From positions 3,585 through 67,584 of the forward strand of contig JASFHF010000006.1 in NCBI GenBank assembly GCA_050123375.1: 64,000 bases of DNA, read 5' to 3'. Position 1 is the stretch's first letter. Each line of letters starts with the position of its first letter. The notes beneath the pieces are model-generated. The model saw nothing but the letters and a program-made list of their open reading frames with translations, did no database searches and was not told the origin of the DNA. This stretch comes from JASFHF01 sp050123375 (GTDB taxonomy: Bacteria > Pseudomonadota > Gammaproteobacteria > UBA12402). Below, piece by piece: positions 7,811-15,908 of this stretch. A program made the position numbers and the translations under genes.

Positions 7811-8947
7811 ATGGTTGTAGAATATAAGGATTATCGAAAAAGATTTAAAGAGGACGTAATTGATGATTTAAAGATAGGTTTAAAGAAAATCGGCATACTT
7901 CAAAATGCCAACAAAGATGAAAACAGAATCAAGGAACTCGAAATAGCATTTAAAGAAGCAAAGAAGGAGGTAGAAGAGTATGGTCATGATTATGACTGCG
8001 AAAAAGTTAAATGTATAAAGCAGGACTTGGACAAAGCCAAACAGAATGCTGAAAATAATGTAATTAGTATTGAACACATTGTTAAATTTTTTGAGAAGGT
8101 TGATAAGTGGTTGGAAAAAGATTTTTCTATTGAAGAATTAAAGGAAGTGGAAAAAAAAGTTAGGAAATTTAAGAAATCGAAAGAATCTGAATATAAAAAA
8201 TACGCTGCAGCTCTAGCACTGGTGCGCAGATCTTGTAGAAAAACTCTTAATTATATAAATTGTATGAAAATGAGGAAAAAGTGGAAGCAAGTGTCCATGA
8301 GTAGTGGACCAGCTTATATATTTGATTTTAAGAATCCATTTGAGGTTGTTCGTACCGGCAATCTTGCATTTCTTATACCATTTTTGGGTGGTAAAGAGTC
8401 GTTAATGGTTAGGCAAATTGAGGATAAGAATGGTAGAAAATCTTTTGAGTTTGATCGTAATTTTTTTACTAGAATAAAAGGTGTTAATTTATATACAGTT
8501 GTTGATCAATTTTGTGATTACTTTGAGAAAGAAATTAACAAAGGTTGCTATATGCAATTTAATTTTAGGGATAAAAAAGATTTATTTAATATATGTGAAG
8601 AATTGGTTAAGCGTAATGTAAGGTTGAATTTAAAAAAAACGGATTTACCGGAGATAGATAAATATAAATTGGTAGGTCTGTATATAAAGCAGTTAAAGAA
8701 TGAAGAAAGGAAGCAAAACGGTGTAATGGTAAAAGGATTTGCGAAAAATGATAAAGACGAGGATTTTATTAGTAAGGGTGAGTTTGTAAAAAGATGTGCG
8801 AAGGTAGAGATTACTCCGAAGTTGCAAAAATATGTTTGGAAAAACCATGGAGTGCGGATTTCAGGTAGCACAGAATTAACCTTTGACCAGAAAGAGAAAG
8901 ACTTGCCGAATCCTACCACCCAGGTCATCAAAAATGTCAGCGTGTAA
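7811..8947 (+). CDS. Lys/Glu-rich coiled-coil protein, unknown
   Basis: This is an unrecognised 378-aa protein. Residues about 10-150 are strongly charged and heptad-like (KELEIAFKEAKKEVEEY, LKEVEKKVRKFKKSKE), suggesting coiled coil. The central part has a less charged stretch (SGPAYIFDFKNPFEVVRTGN), and residues 185-378 look globular and basic. There are no membrane segments or signal peptide. GAGG precedes the ATG by 8 bases, and the gene follows the Ig-like gene by 16 bases. Lys/Asn richness and lack of relatives match the other unknown proteins of the window; an effector role is possible but unproven. Confidence 0.6.
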   Translation: MVVEYKDYRKRFKEDVIDDLKIGLKKIGILQNANKDENRIKELEIAFKEAKKEVEEYGHDYDCEKVKCIKQDLDKAKQNAENNVISIEHIVKFFEKVDKWLEKDFSIEELKEVEKKVRKFKKSKESEYKKYAAALALVRRSCRKTLNYINCMKMRKKWKQVSMSSGPAYIFDFKNPFEVVRTGNLAFLIPFLGGKESLMVRQIEDKNGRKSFEFDRNFFTRIKGVNLYTVVDQFCDYFEKEINKGCYMQFNFRDKKDLFNICEELVKRNVRLNLKKTDLPEIDKYKLVGLYIKQLKNEERKQNGVMVKGFAKNDKDEDFISKGEFVKRCAKVEITPKLQKYVWKNHGVRISGSTELTFDQKEKDLPNPTTQVIKNVSV

Positions 8948-9059
8948 TCGTCATGCACCGCATATTTTAAAGTGTTAACTTTAAAGTATTAAGTCTCTTG
9001 CCAAAGATTCAGAAATTGTGTAAGGTGAAGCCTTTAATTATCAAATCAATAGGCGGGTC

Positions 9060-9416
9060 ATGGAACAAATTATTCTGGTTTTTCATGTTTTATTTGCAGT
9101 GGCGTTAATTGGTCTCGTATTGTTGCAGAAGGGTAAAGGAGCTAGTATGGGTGCTGCTTTTGGTAGTGGTGCCTCACAAACCGTCTTTGGTAGTCGCGGT
9201 TCTATTGGGTTTTTAATGAAGCTTACTCTGTTATTTGCTGCTTTGTTTTTTGCTACCAGCATTTGGTTGACTTATCTTGCAGCGCATCGTGCTAAAGAGA
9301 GTCCGTCGCAAGGTTTATTGAGTCAGGTGGAGCAGATTTCGAAAAGTACTAAAAAACCAGCTAAAAAAATAAAGACTAATACGGTACTTAAAAAGAGAGG
9401 TAAAAGAACAAAGTGA
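9060..9416 (+). CDS. secG: preprotein translocase subunit SecG
   Basis: SecG is the small accessory subunit of the SecYEG channel. The protein has two membrane segments (about 3-20 and 54-74) separated by the diagnostic cytoplasmic loop KGKGASMGAAFGSGASQT and VFGSRGS. The basic C-terminal tail (KKPAKKIKTN, LKKRGKRTK) extends it to 118 aa, near the E. coli length of 110. AGGCGGG precedes the ATG. tRNA-Leu follows immediately, the conserved secG-leuU arrangement of gammaproteobacteria. Confidence 0.97.
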   Translation: MEQIILVFHVLFAVALIGLVLLQKGKGASMGAAFGSGASQTVFGSRGSIGFLMKLTLLFAALFFATSIWLTYLAAHRAKESPSQGLLSQVEQISKSTKKPAKKIKTNTVLKKRGKRTK

Positions 9417-9433
9417 TTTTGTGACCTCCGAAC

Positions 9434-9515
9434 GCCGGAGTGGTGGAACTGGTAGACACGCCATCTTGAGGGGGTGGTGGCGAAAGCCGTGTCGGTTCGA
9501 GTCCGACCTTCGGCA
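9434..9515 (+). tRNA. tRNA-Leu (GAG)
   Basis: The acceptor GCCGGAG pairs with CTTCGGC. The D arm contains ACTGGTAGAC, the anticodon loop TTGAGGG gives anticodon GAG within stem CCATC/GGTGG, a class II variable arm follows (TGGCGAAAGCCG), and the T arm is GTCGG-TTCGAGT-CCGAC. The discriminator is A. The genomic 3' CCA is absent (the sequence continues TTC), so CCA addition would be needed. The tRNA lies 17 bases after secG and is probably co-transcribed with it. Confidence 0.95.
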
Positions 9516-9586
9516 TTCAGAAGACAGATGATGGAAACCGGCATGTTGGTTTTTAGTTTGAATAAGAGCGGAGATTTATTCTAAGC

Positions 9587-9772
9587 ATGTTAGCTAAAGT
9601 TTTAATTGTTTTACTTGCGGCATTTTTCTTGTGGTGGATCATTCGTTATTTCAAATTAAATTACAATGCGTTTTCTGCTAAAAATTTGAATCGTAGTTTT
9701 TTTACCATGGGAATTTTAGCCCTTATTTTAATCGTATTTATTTATCTGTGTGTGCTTTTTGTTAGGATGTAG
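9587..9772 (+). CDS. small two-helix membrane protein, unknown
   Basis: This 61-aa protein has two clear hydrophobic helices (about 4-20 and 40-59) joined by a short basic segment (RYFKLNYNAFSAKNLNR). GGAG lies about 14 bases upstream of the ATG, further than ideal, so the start is uncertain. It sits between tRNA-Leu and a family C repeat. I do not recognise it. The reading frame is clean and hydrophobicity is patterned, which favours a real gene over chance. Confidence 0.5.
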   Translation: MLAKVLIVLLAAFFLWWIIRYFKLNYNAFSAKNLNRSFFTMGILALILIVFIYLCVLFVRM

Positions 9773-9824
9773 TTTTTATATGCTATTACTAGTGGTAACA
9801 CTTAGTTAGATTATGTGGCAGCTG

Positions 9825-9924
9825 CCGCGCATGTTATATTTGTGTTCTTTTTTAGTTGTTTGCATGCTTGGCTACTCGTGATTTTACAAGACAAGCAGGT
9901 TGTAAAATCACGAGTTCCATTTAA
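9825..9924. repeat. family C palindromic repeat
   Basis: It starts CCGCGCATG, continues with ATATTTGTGTTCTTTTTTAG, and ends with a 15-bp perfect hairpin at 9875-9914 (CTCGTGATTTTACAA / TTGTAAAATCACGAG). The same block recurs at 63875-63973 and, degenerate, at 50764-50826. It lies between the small membrane gene and the 3' end of udp. Confidence 0.85.
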
Positions 9925-9982
9925 CGCCAACAACATTTGTGCTTATTATAATTTCGCATCTTCAGTGACGCTCGGTATATAT

Positions 9983-10828
9983 TTATATTTCTTTCGGTAA
10001 CCAGTGCGTTTTATTTTTTGCTGCTTTAACTTTATCCATTTGCTCGATAAGTCTGAAAGCTTCAAAACCGATAATTAGAGCTTCCGTTTCGCGTTTAGCT
10101 TTTAGTTCAGGATCAATGAACGTGCCTTTAGGTCGATTGGCTACGGCTTCGCAAATAGTAGAAGCGCGGAAACCTTTCATGTTGGCAAGGTTGAAGATGG
10201 TTGATGATTCCATCTCAAAGTTATACACATTCATGGCTGCCATTTGGTCTGGTAAATCAGGGTTTTTCACATGAATTCCAGGGATCTTGCGTCCTTGAGC
10301 GCCATAAAATCCTGAAGCTGTAGCAGTTAAGCCGACATGATATGGGATTTCTTGTTGTTCTGAAGCCATCATTAAGGCCATGATTACTTCATGGTGAGCA
10401 ATAGCTGGATAGCCTTCATGCACGAAGTAAGTTGAAGTGTCTTCTAAACGAACCGCACCGCTGGAAATGACCATATCTCCAAGATTAATTTGTTCCTGTA
10501 AACTGCCGCAAGTGCCTACACGAATAAATGTAGGATTTTTGGTTACATGAAATACCTCAATCATGCCGATTTCGATACATCCAGGTCCCATACCGGTGGA
10601 CATAACTGAAATAGGAGTGCCTTTGTATTCGCCGGTGAAAGTCCGATATTCGCGGTTGTGTTGTTCCACTGTAATATTGTCTAATAGAGCGGCTGCTCTT
10701 TCGGCGCGTTTAGCTTCACCAACTAAGATAATATATTCGGCTAATTCTCCGGGGGCTAGGGCAATATGATACTGTCTACCAGTTACGTCGCTTACTACAT
10801 CAGCGTTTTGAATTTGTTCAGTTTTCAT
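9983..10828 (-). CDS. udp: nucleoside phosphorylase, uridine phosphorylase type
   Basis: This cytoplasmic enzyme cleaves nucleosides (most likely uridine) with phosphate to base and ribose-1-phosphate for pyrimidine salvage. The PNP/UDP family 1 fold is indicated by STGMGPGCIEI (77-87), VGTCGSLQ (104-111) and the substrate-binding NFEMESS (203-209). The length of 281 aa is in the range for the family. The start has GGAG about 9 bases upstream on the minus strand (GGAGACACAACA-ATG). Uridine specificity is more likely than purine, but sequence reading alone does not settle it. Confidence 0.85.
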   Translation of the reverse strand: MKTEQIQNADVVSDVTGRQYHIALAPGELAEYIILVGEAKRAERAAALLDNITVEQHNREYRTFTGEYKGTPISVMSTGMGPGCIEIGMIEVFHVTKNPTFIRVGTCGSLQEQINLGDMVISSGAVRLEDTSTYFVHEGYPAIAHHEVIMALMMASEQQEIPYHVGLTATASGFYGAQGRKIPGIHVKNPDLPDQMAAMNVYNFEMESSTIFNLANMKGFRASTICEAVANRPKGTFIDPELKAKRETEALIIGFEAFRLIEQMDKVKAAKNKTHWLPKEI

Positions 10829-10937
10829 TGTTGTGTCTCCTCTGTAGAAAGTGCACCCATATTATAGCACAAGATTTTTCTAAACATTAGGCTTGAAAGA
10901 CTTTATACTGGTAGAAAGAGCAGTTAAGGAGGATTGA

Positions 10938-12134
10938 ATGCTGCAAGTATTAGCTAATTTTTGGCATTTATGCTGCACGGTCGGCAAACGCTGTATTGCG
11001 GATCGGTTAACGGGGGCGGCAGCATCTTTAACTTTTACCACTTTATTGGCTTTAGTACCGTTAATTACAATTTGTATTGCAATTTTCTCTGCTTTTCCAA
11101 TTTCGCATGCTATTGGTCATAACGTTTCACAATTTATTTATCAGAATTTTTTACCAACTTTTGGTAAAGTAGTCCAAAAATATCTACAGGATTTTGTAGT
11201 GCAGGCGGGTCGGTTATCTTTTCTTGGGATTATTGCTTTAGTTGTGACTGCAATTTTAATGATGTTAACAGTTGAACAAACATTTAATCAAATTTGGAAA
11301 GTTAGATATCGAAGATTAGAATTAAAATCTTTATTAGTTTATTGGGCAGTATTAAGTTTAGCGCCAATTTTTATTGGATTAAGTATTGCAGCTACTTCTT
11401 ATGTTATTTCTTTGCCATTAGTTGTCGGAGCAGTAGCAAAACTTGGAATGAAAACAATTTTATTACACAGCGCACCGTGGATTTTTACCATATTGGTTTT
11501 GTGGTTGTTATATGTAATTGTGCCAAATTGTAAAGTTCCGATACGTTATGGTTTGGTTGGCGCAATAATTGCAACGCTTCTATTTCAAATGGTTAAAACT
11601 GGATTTATAATTTATATTAATCGTTTTGCAACTTATGGTTTTATTTATGGCGCTGTGGCAATTATACCAATTTTTTTATTGTGGGTTTATTTGTTGTGGT
11701 TGGTGGTATTATTTGGAGCTTTAATCACAAATGTTTTAACAGTTTATTCTTATAGCGGAAGAGTGGGGAAATTTGATGGGTTTACTCATGCTTTTTTGTG
11801 GTTGGGTTATTTATGGCGCGCGCAGCAACAAGGAAAAAGTTTATCACTAAAACAATTGGCTTATACTTTGCGCGGGCATTATAAAATTGATATTTATTTG
11901 CAATTGCAGGCTTTGTTAAAAGCTAAATTTATTTCGATTACTGAAAATAATCGTTATATTTTATCACGTGATTTTTCTAAAACTACTTTAGCAGATTTGT
12001 ATCAGGCTTTGCCGTGGAAATTGCCGCATGTAAAAGTTCATGAATTGTTTTCAGAAAAAATGCAGCAAGTTCTACAGGATGCGGATAAATCGGTGAATGA
12101 GAAGCTTAATGTTTCGTTAAGCGAACTATATTAA
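10938..12134 (+). CDS. yihY: YihY/BrkB-family inner-membrane protein
   Basis: This 398-aa polytopic membrane protein of the YihY (UPF0761) family has an N-terminal helix followed by AASLTFTTLLALVPLITI, about six hydrophobic segments over residues 35-265 and IYGAVAIIPIFLLWVYLLWL near the end of the membrane domain. A soluble C-terminal part (about 275-398) resembles a winged-helix-like region seen in longer members. It is preceded by a strong AAGGAGG 7 bases before the ATG. The biochemical role of the family is not established. The 117-bp tandem array begins 10 bases after the stop. Confidence 0.88.
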   Translation: MLQVLANFWHLCCTVGKRCIADRLTGAAASLTFTTLLALVPLITICIAIFSAFPISHAIGHNVSQFIYQNFLPTFGKVVQKYLQDFVVQAGRLSFLGIIALVVTAILMMLTVEQTFNQIWKVRYRRLELKSLLVYWAVLSLAPIFIGLSIAATSYVISLPLVVGAVAKLGMKTILLHSAPWIFTILVLWLLYVIVPNCKVPIRYGLVGAIIATLLFQMVKTGFIIYINRFATYGFIYGAVAIIPIFLLWVYLLWLVVLFGALITNVLTVYSYSGRVGKFDGFTHAFLWLGYLWRAQQQGKSLSLKQLAYTLRGHYKIDIYLQLQALLKAKFISITENNRYILSRDFSKTTLADLYQALPWKLPHVKVHELFSEKMQQVLQDADKSVNEKLNVSLSELY

Positions 12135-12143
12135 TATCTTAGA

Positions 12144-12677
12144 GGGTCGGAGCTTCACATGATTACAAAGCAACAGGCAGGGCATTGTAATTATGTGAAT
12201 TTACATCCTTTTAGCTCCAAGTTTTTAATTATTCCCTCAGTTCTTATAAAATTTCTTAGAGGGTCGGAGCTTCACATGATTACAAAGCAACAGGCAGGGC
12301 ATTGTAATTATGTGAATTTACATCCTTTTAGCTCCAAGTTTTTAATTATTCCCTCAGTTCTTATAAAATTTCTTAGAGGGTCGGAGCTTCACATGATTAC
12401 AAAGCAACAGGCAGGGCATTGTAATTATGTGAATTTACATCCTTTTAGCTCCAAGTTTTTAATTATTCCCTCAGTTCTTATAAATTTCTTTGAGGGTCGG
12501 AGCTTCACATGATTACAAAGCAACAGGCAGGGCATTGTAATTATGTGAATTTACATCCTTTTAGCTCCAAGTTTTTAATTATTCCCTCAGTTCTTATAAA
12601 ATTTCTTAGAGGGTCGGAGCTTCACATGATTACAAAGCAACAAGCAGGGCATTGTAATTATGTGAAGCTCGCGACCC
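12144..12677. repeat. 117-bp tandem array of family A repeat (4 units plus terminal copy)
   Basis: Units start at 12144, 12261, 12378, 12494 and 12611 (periods 117, 117, 116, 117) and are nearly identical. Each has the left arm GGAGCTTCACATGATTACAA, but in the first four the outer right arm is replaced by TGTGAATTTACATCC plus unique sequence. Only the last (12611-12677) has the complete palindrome ending GACCC. The array fills the 550-base gap between yihY and proS, which converge. An open frame runs through the array (12159-12512) but looks like a by-product of the repeat. Confidence 0.92.
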
Positions 12678-12684
12678 GAGTTGC

Positions 12685-13956
12685 TTATGTTGTTATTTTG
12701 GTTTGCAAGAAATTTATCAGCTCATCATTTTTAATTTGCGTTATGTTGGTATCTGTACGGGATTTATATTCAATCGTGCCGTTATCTAAACCTTTTTCAC
12801 CAATGACTAAACGGTGTGGAATACCAATTAGTTCCATGTCAGCAAACATTGCGCCAGGACGTTCGGCGCGATCATCAAATAAAACTTCAAAGCCTGCTTT
12901 AGTTAGTTTTTGATAAAGTGATTCTGCAGCAATTTTTACTCGTTCGGATTTGTTCATGGCAATTGGAATAATCGCGATTTGAAACGGCGCTATAATTTCC
13001 GGCCAAATAATTCCTTTATCATCATGATGTTGTTCAATTGTTGCGGCAACGGTTCTGGAAATCCCGATGCCGTAACATCCCATTAACATTGGGATTGCTT
13101 GGCCTTGTTCATCCAATACAGTAGCCTTCATTGATTTGGAATATTTATCTCCAAGTTGAAAAATTTGTCCAACTTCGATGCCGCGTGCTAACTTTAATTT
13201 GCCTTTGCCGTCAGGACTTGGGTCGCCTTCTTTTACGTTGCCATGGTTAATCATTTCAACATTAGCGGCATAGTCGCTGGCATCACTGTATGCAATTGCG
13301 TCTTCACCAGATTCTGCAATTACCTGAAATTCTTGTGACATGTTGCCGCCTATTTGTCCGGTCGAGGCAATTACTGCGCGAAAATTTAGACCCAATCGGG
13401 TGAAAATTTTGTTGTAGGTCTCATACATTAAATCGTAGGTTTTTTGTAAACACTCTTTAGTTAAGTGAAAAGAATATGAGTCTTTCATCAAAAATTCACG
13501 GCTGCGCATTACCCCAAAACGCGGACGAATTTCATCACGAAATTTAGTTTGAATTTGGTATAAGTTAATTGGCAGTTGTTTGTAACTATGCAATTCGTGT
13601 CGTGCAATTTCGGTAATTACTTCTTCGTGAGTTGGACCATAACAAAATTCGTGTTCGTGCCGATCAGTAATCCTTAATAACTCTTTACCATATTGATCCC
13701 AGCGTTCGGATTCTTTCCATAATTCGGCAGGAATCAGTGTAGGCAGCAATAATTCTTGCGCACCAGATGCATCCATTTCTTCGCGCACGATGTTTTCAAC
13801 TTTGTGCAGCACGCGCCAACCAAGCGGTAACCAGGAATAAATTCCCGCGCTTAATTTGCGAATCATGCCGGCACGCAGCATTAATTTATGACTGATAAGT
13901 TCGGCATCCGTTGGTGTTTCTTTGAGTGTTGCTAGTAGGTATTTGCTGGTGCGCAT
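12685..13956 (-). CDS. proS: prolyl-tRNA synthetase, short form lacking the editing insertion
   Basis: This class II aminoacyl-tRNA synthetase charges tRNA-Pro. The chosen ATG at 13956 begins MRTSKYLLAT and has GGAG 6 bases upstream; an open frame further upstream (to 14019) is only the neighbouring repeat. Motif 2 (KFRDEIRPRFGVMRSREF) and motif 3 (GCYGIGISRTVAATIEQ) are intact, as is the C-terminal anticodon-binding domain. At 423 aa it lacks the roughly 180-aa YbaK-like insertion found in E. coli-type ProRS: SDYAANVE passes directly through a short linker to the catalytic core. The short architecture is typical of alphaproteobacteria and mitochondria. Confidence 0.95.
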   Translation of the reverse strand: MRTSKYLLATLKETPTDAELISHKLMLRAGMIRKLSAGIYSWLPLGWRVLHKVENIVREEMDASGAQELLLPTLIPAELWKESERWDQYGKELLRITDRHEHEFCYGPTHEEVITEIARHELHSYKQLPINLYQIQTKFRDEIRPRFGVMRSREFLMKDSYSFHLTKECLQKTYDLMYETYNKIFTRLGLNFRAVIASTGQIGGNMSQEFQVIAESGEDAIAYSDASDYAANVEMINHGNVKEGDPSPDGKGKLKLARGIEVGQIFQLGDKYSKSMKATVLDEQGQAIPMLMGCYGIGISRTVAATIEQHHDDKGIIWPEIIAPFQIAIIPIAMNKSERVKIAAESLYQKLTKAGFEVLFDDRAERPGAMFADMELIGIPHRLVIGEKGLDNGTIEYKSRTDTNITQIKNDELINFLQTKITT

Positions 13957-13975
13957 GGTGTCTCCAAGTGTTTTG

Positions 13976-14044
13976 GGGGTCGGGTCTTCACTCATTACAT
14001 GATGCAACATGCAGTGCATATGTAATGAGTGAAGACCCGACCCC
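13976..14044. repeat. family A2 palindromic hairpin upstream of proS
   Basis: This 69-bp near-perfect palindrome runs from GGGGTCGGG to CCCGACCCC with arms GGGTCTTCACTCATTACAT and a short centre. It is nearly identical to 21619-21687. It ends 20 bases upstream of the proS start, so it would lie in the 5' leader. A right-half fragment of family A (ATGTAAAGCTCGCGTCCC) follows at about 14066-14083. Confidence 0.9.
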
Positions 14045-14101
14045 GTATATTATTACCGCGTAACCATGTAAAGCTCGCGTCCCGCCAACATCCCATACAT
14101 T

Positions 14102-14872
14102 TTATAGAATGCACTTGGTTAATGCAAACTTTACGTTTTCATTAGTTTGTTTTGGATGGTCGGTTACATCTGGAATGATAAAACGAATTGTCATACGATG
14201 ACGGCCAGCACTGATTTCAGGATAAAATATGACTTCTTTCGGTAGAGTAACACGAATTAGTTGATATGGCAGTTGTGGATCTAAAGTTTCATGATAAAAG
14301 CCTTGTTTGGCAATGCGGTCATGTGCTTTTGAGCTGTTTCTAATAATATTTAACAGGAGATTTATTGCTTGACGAATTTCAGCCAGTTCAGCTAGCCAGG
14401 CATCAATTTGAATTTGGTGAGATTCAGCAGGATGATTTAGCCAGTAGAAATAACCAGGATTATCTATACAACCATCACCGCCAGGGCTAAGTAAGCTTTG
14501 GCGTATTGTAGTTAAAAACTCATTAGCGCGTAGGTTTTGTGCTATTTTCCCTTGAGTGGTGATGAGGTGATTTTTATACTGTTTTAATTGGGTGAGAGTA
14601 GTATTTAATGTAGCTTGATTAACTTTAGGATCAGTATGCAGACGATGTAAAACTGTGATATGGCGATCAAACTCTTTGCTTAGTTTGGTTTTAAAATCCG
14701 GCCGGTCTAGAATGTTAATTGCATCAATCATTAATCTAATGATTGAACGTGTAATTTGAATTGAAGTAGGCTGGCTAGTTGTAAGGGCATTCAGTTGCTG
14801 TAATATGTGTTCAAGTCTAAGGCTTACGCGGACTAGCTCATTTAGGGGTTGTTCGTAGGTAATTGATTCCAT
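14102..14872 (-). CDS. zapD: cell division protein ZapD
   Basis: ZapD binds and bundles FtsZ protofilaments at the Z ring. The 256-aa protein has the family start (ITYEQPLNELVRVSLRLEHI), a helical N-terminal half and the C-terminal beta-rich part with FYHETLDPQLPYQLIRVTLP, YPEISAGRHRMTIRF and a C-terminal strand. Its length is close to that of E. coli ZapD (247). The C-terminus differs, ending FALTKCIL. It is not in the usual coaE-zapD-yacG cluster here. No strong ribosome-binding site is obvious before the ATG at 14872. Confidence 0.93.
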   Translation of the reverse strand: MESITYEQPLNELVRVSLRLEHILQQLNALTTSQPTSIQITRSIIRLMIDAINILDRPDFKTKLSKEFDRHITVLHRLHTDPKVNQATLNTTLTQLKQYKNHLITTQGKIAQNLRANEFLTTIRQSLLSPGGDGCIDNPGYFYWLNHPAESHQIQIDAWLAELAEIRQAINLLLNIIRNSSKAHDRIAKQGFYHETLDPQLPYQLIRVTLPKEVIFYPEISAGRHRMTIRFIIPDVTDHPKQTNENVKFALTKCIL

Positions 14873-14925
14873 TATTTATAAATATTACCCGAGTCTTATC
14901 TATCAAACAAGGATATTATGAGTGT

Positions 14926-15125
14926 GGGGACGAGTCTTTATTAATTACAAAGCAATAAGCTAGATTCTTTGAGGGACGGAGCTTTACATAGTTACGGAGC
15001 AATAAGCAAGCTTCTTTAAGGGTCGGAGCTTCACATGATTACAAGGCAACAAACATGGTCTTGTAATTATGTGAAGCACACGACCCGACTACTTCATGCT
15101 TTGTAATTAGTAAAGACCTGCCCCC
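14926..15125. repeat. nested family A elements (composite palindrome)
   Basis: The outer left arm (GGGGACGAGTCTTTATTAAT at 14926) pairs with the outer right arm ending GTAAAGACCTGCCCCC at 15125. Inside is a left half GGGACGGAGCTTTACATAGT (about 14972), and in the centre a complete 67-bp copy at 15020-15086. These occupy most of the 295-base zapD-lemA gap. The layered order suggests insertion of one copy into the loop of another. Confidence 0.85.
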
Positions 15126-15167
15126 AAATTCATGATATAATTAACAAATCTTAAGGAGGAAATTATT

Positions 15168-15746
15168 ATGAGTGCATTAGTTATTGTTATAATTATAGCA
15201 GTGGTTTTACTATTTGGTATTGTTGCGATTTATAATATGCTAATTCGGCTAATAGAAGCCGTGCGTAATAACAAGAAACAAATTGATATTCAGCTTGATC
15301 GCCGTTATAAGGTTTTTGAATCGTTAATTAACGTAGTAAAGAAATATATGGATTATGAGCAAACCACTTTAAAGGATGTGGTGAAGCTCAGGGGCCAAGC
15401 GCAACAAGCAGTTGCTAAAGGCGACACCAAGGGACAAATTGAAGCAGAAAATGCTATTTCAAAAATAGCTTCTGGAATTAATTTAGTATTTGAGCGATAT
15501 CCGGATTTGAAGGCGGATAAAAATGCGTTGCAATTGCAAGAAGAAATTGTGAATACCGAAAATAAATTAGCTTATTCTAAGCAAGCTTATAATGATAGCA
15601 TCGAAAAATATAATGCTACTAAAAAATCATTTTTCCAAAGCATGGTAGTTAGTTTATTTAAAGGCAGGCTTGATTTTGATTTTCCTTACTGGAGTTTAAG
15701 TGAAGAACAAATTAAGACGCAGGAAGATTATAAAGTAGAGTTGTAA
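15168..15746 (+). CDS. lemA: LemA family protein
   Basis: This 192-aa protein has a single N-terminal membrane helix (about 4-25) followed by a long alpha-helical soluble domain, which is the LemA architecture. Family residues include YNMLIRLIEAVRNNKKQIDIQLDRR and, at the end, FPYWSLSEEQIKTQEDYKVEL-type sequence. AAGGAGG is 8 bases before the ATG. htpX follows after a repeat-filled gap of 162 bases, matching the widespread lemA-htpX pairing and suggesting a role in membrane-protein quality control. The function of LemA itself is unsettled. Confidence 0.92.
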   Translation: MSALVIVIIIAVVLLFGIVAIYNMLIRLIEAVRNNKKQIDIQLDRRYKVFESLINVVKKYMDYEQTTLKDVVKLRGQAQQAVAKGDTKGQIEAENAISKIASGINLVFERYPDLKADKNALQLQEEIVNTENKLAYSKQAYNDSIEKYNATKKSFFQSMVVSLFKGRLDFDFPYWSLSEEQIKTQEDYKVEL

Positions 15747-15759
15747 TGAGAATATAGGC

Positions 15760-15871
15760 GGGACGGGGCTTTACATAATTACAAGTGCTTTGCTTGTTGC
15801 CTTGTAATATGTAAAGCTCCGTCCCTCAAAAAATCTAGCTTATTGCTTTGTAATTAGTAAAAACCTGACCC
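15760..15871. repeat. family A repeat plus solitary right arm
   Basis: A complete copy spans 15760-15825, GGGACGGGGCTTTACATAAT with its right arm ending GCTCCGTCCC. A right-half remnant follows (GCTTATTGCTTTGTAATTAG to TGACCC, ending at 15871). It lies in the lemA-htpX gap. Confidence 0.85.
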
Positions 15872-15908
15872 TTAAAAAAGTTATGTAAGAACTGAGATCT
15901 AGATAAGT

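Noticed and set aside
9323..9544. Minus-strand 73-aa frame across secG and tRNA-Leu
   Set aside because: It overlaps a functional tRNA and a conserved gene. This is a common spurious annotation at leucine tRNA genes.
12159..12512. 117-aa open frame through the tandem repeat array
   Set aside because: It arises from units of 117 bases (39 codons) that happen to lack stops. The residues are the translated palindrome and the frame breaks at the 116-base unit, so it is not called as a gene.
12144..12677. Possible CRISPR array
   Set aside because: Units are contiguous 117-bp copies with no unique spacers and no cas genes nearby.
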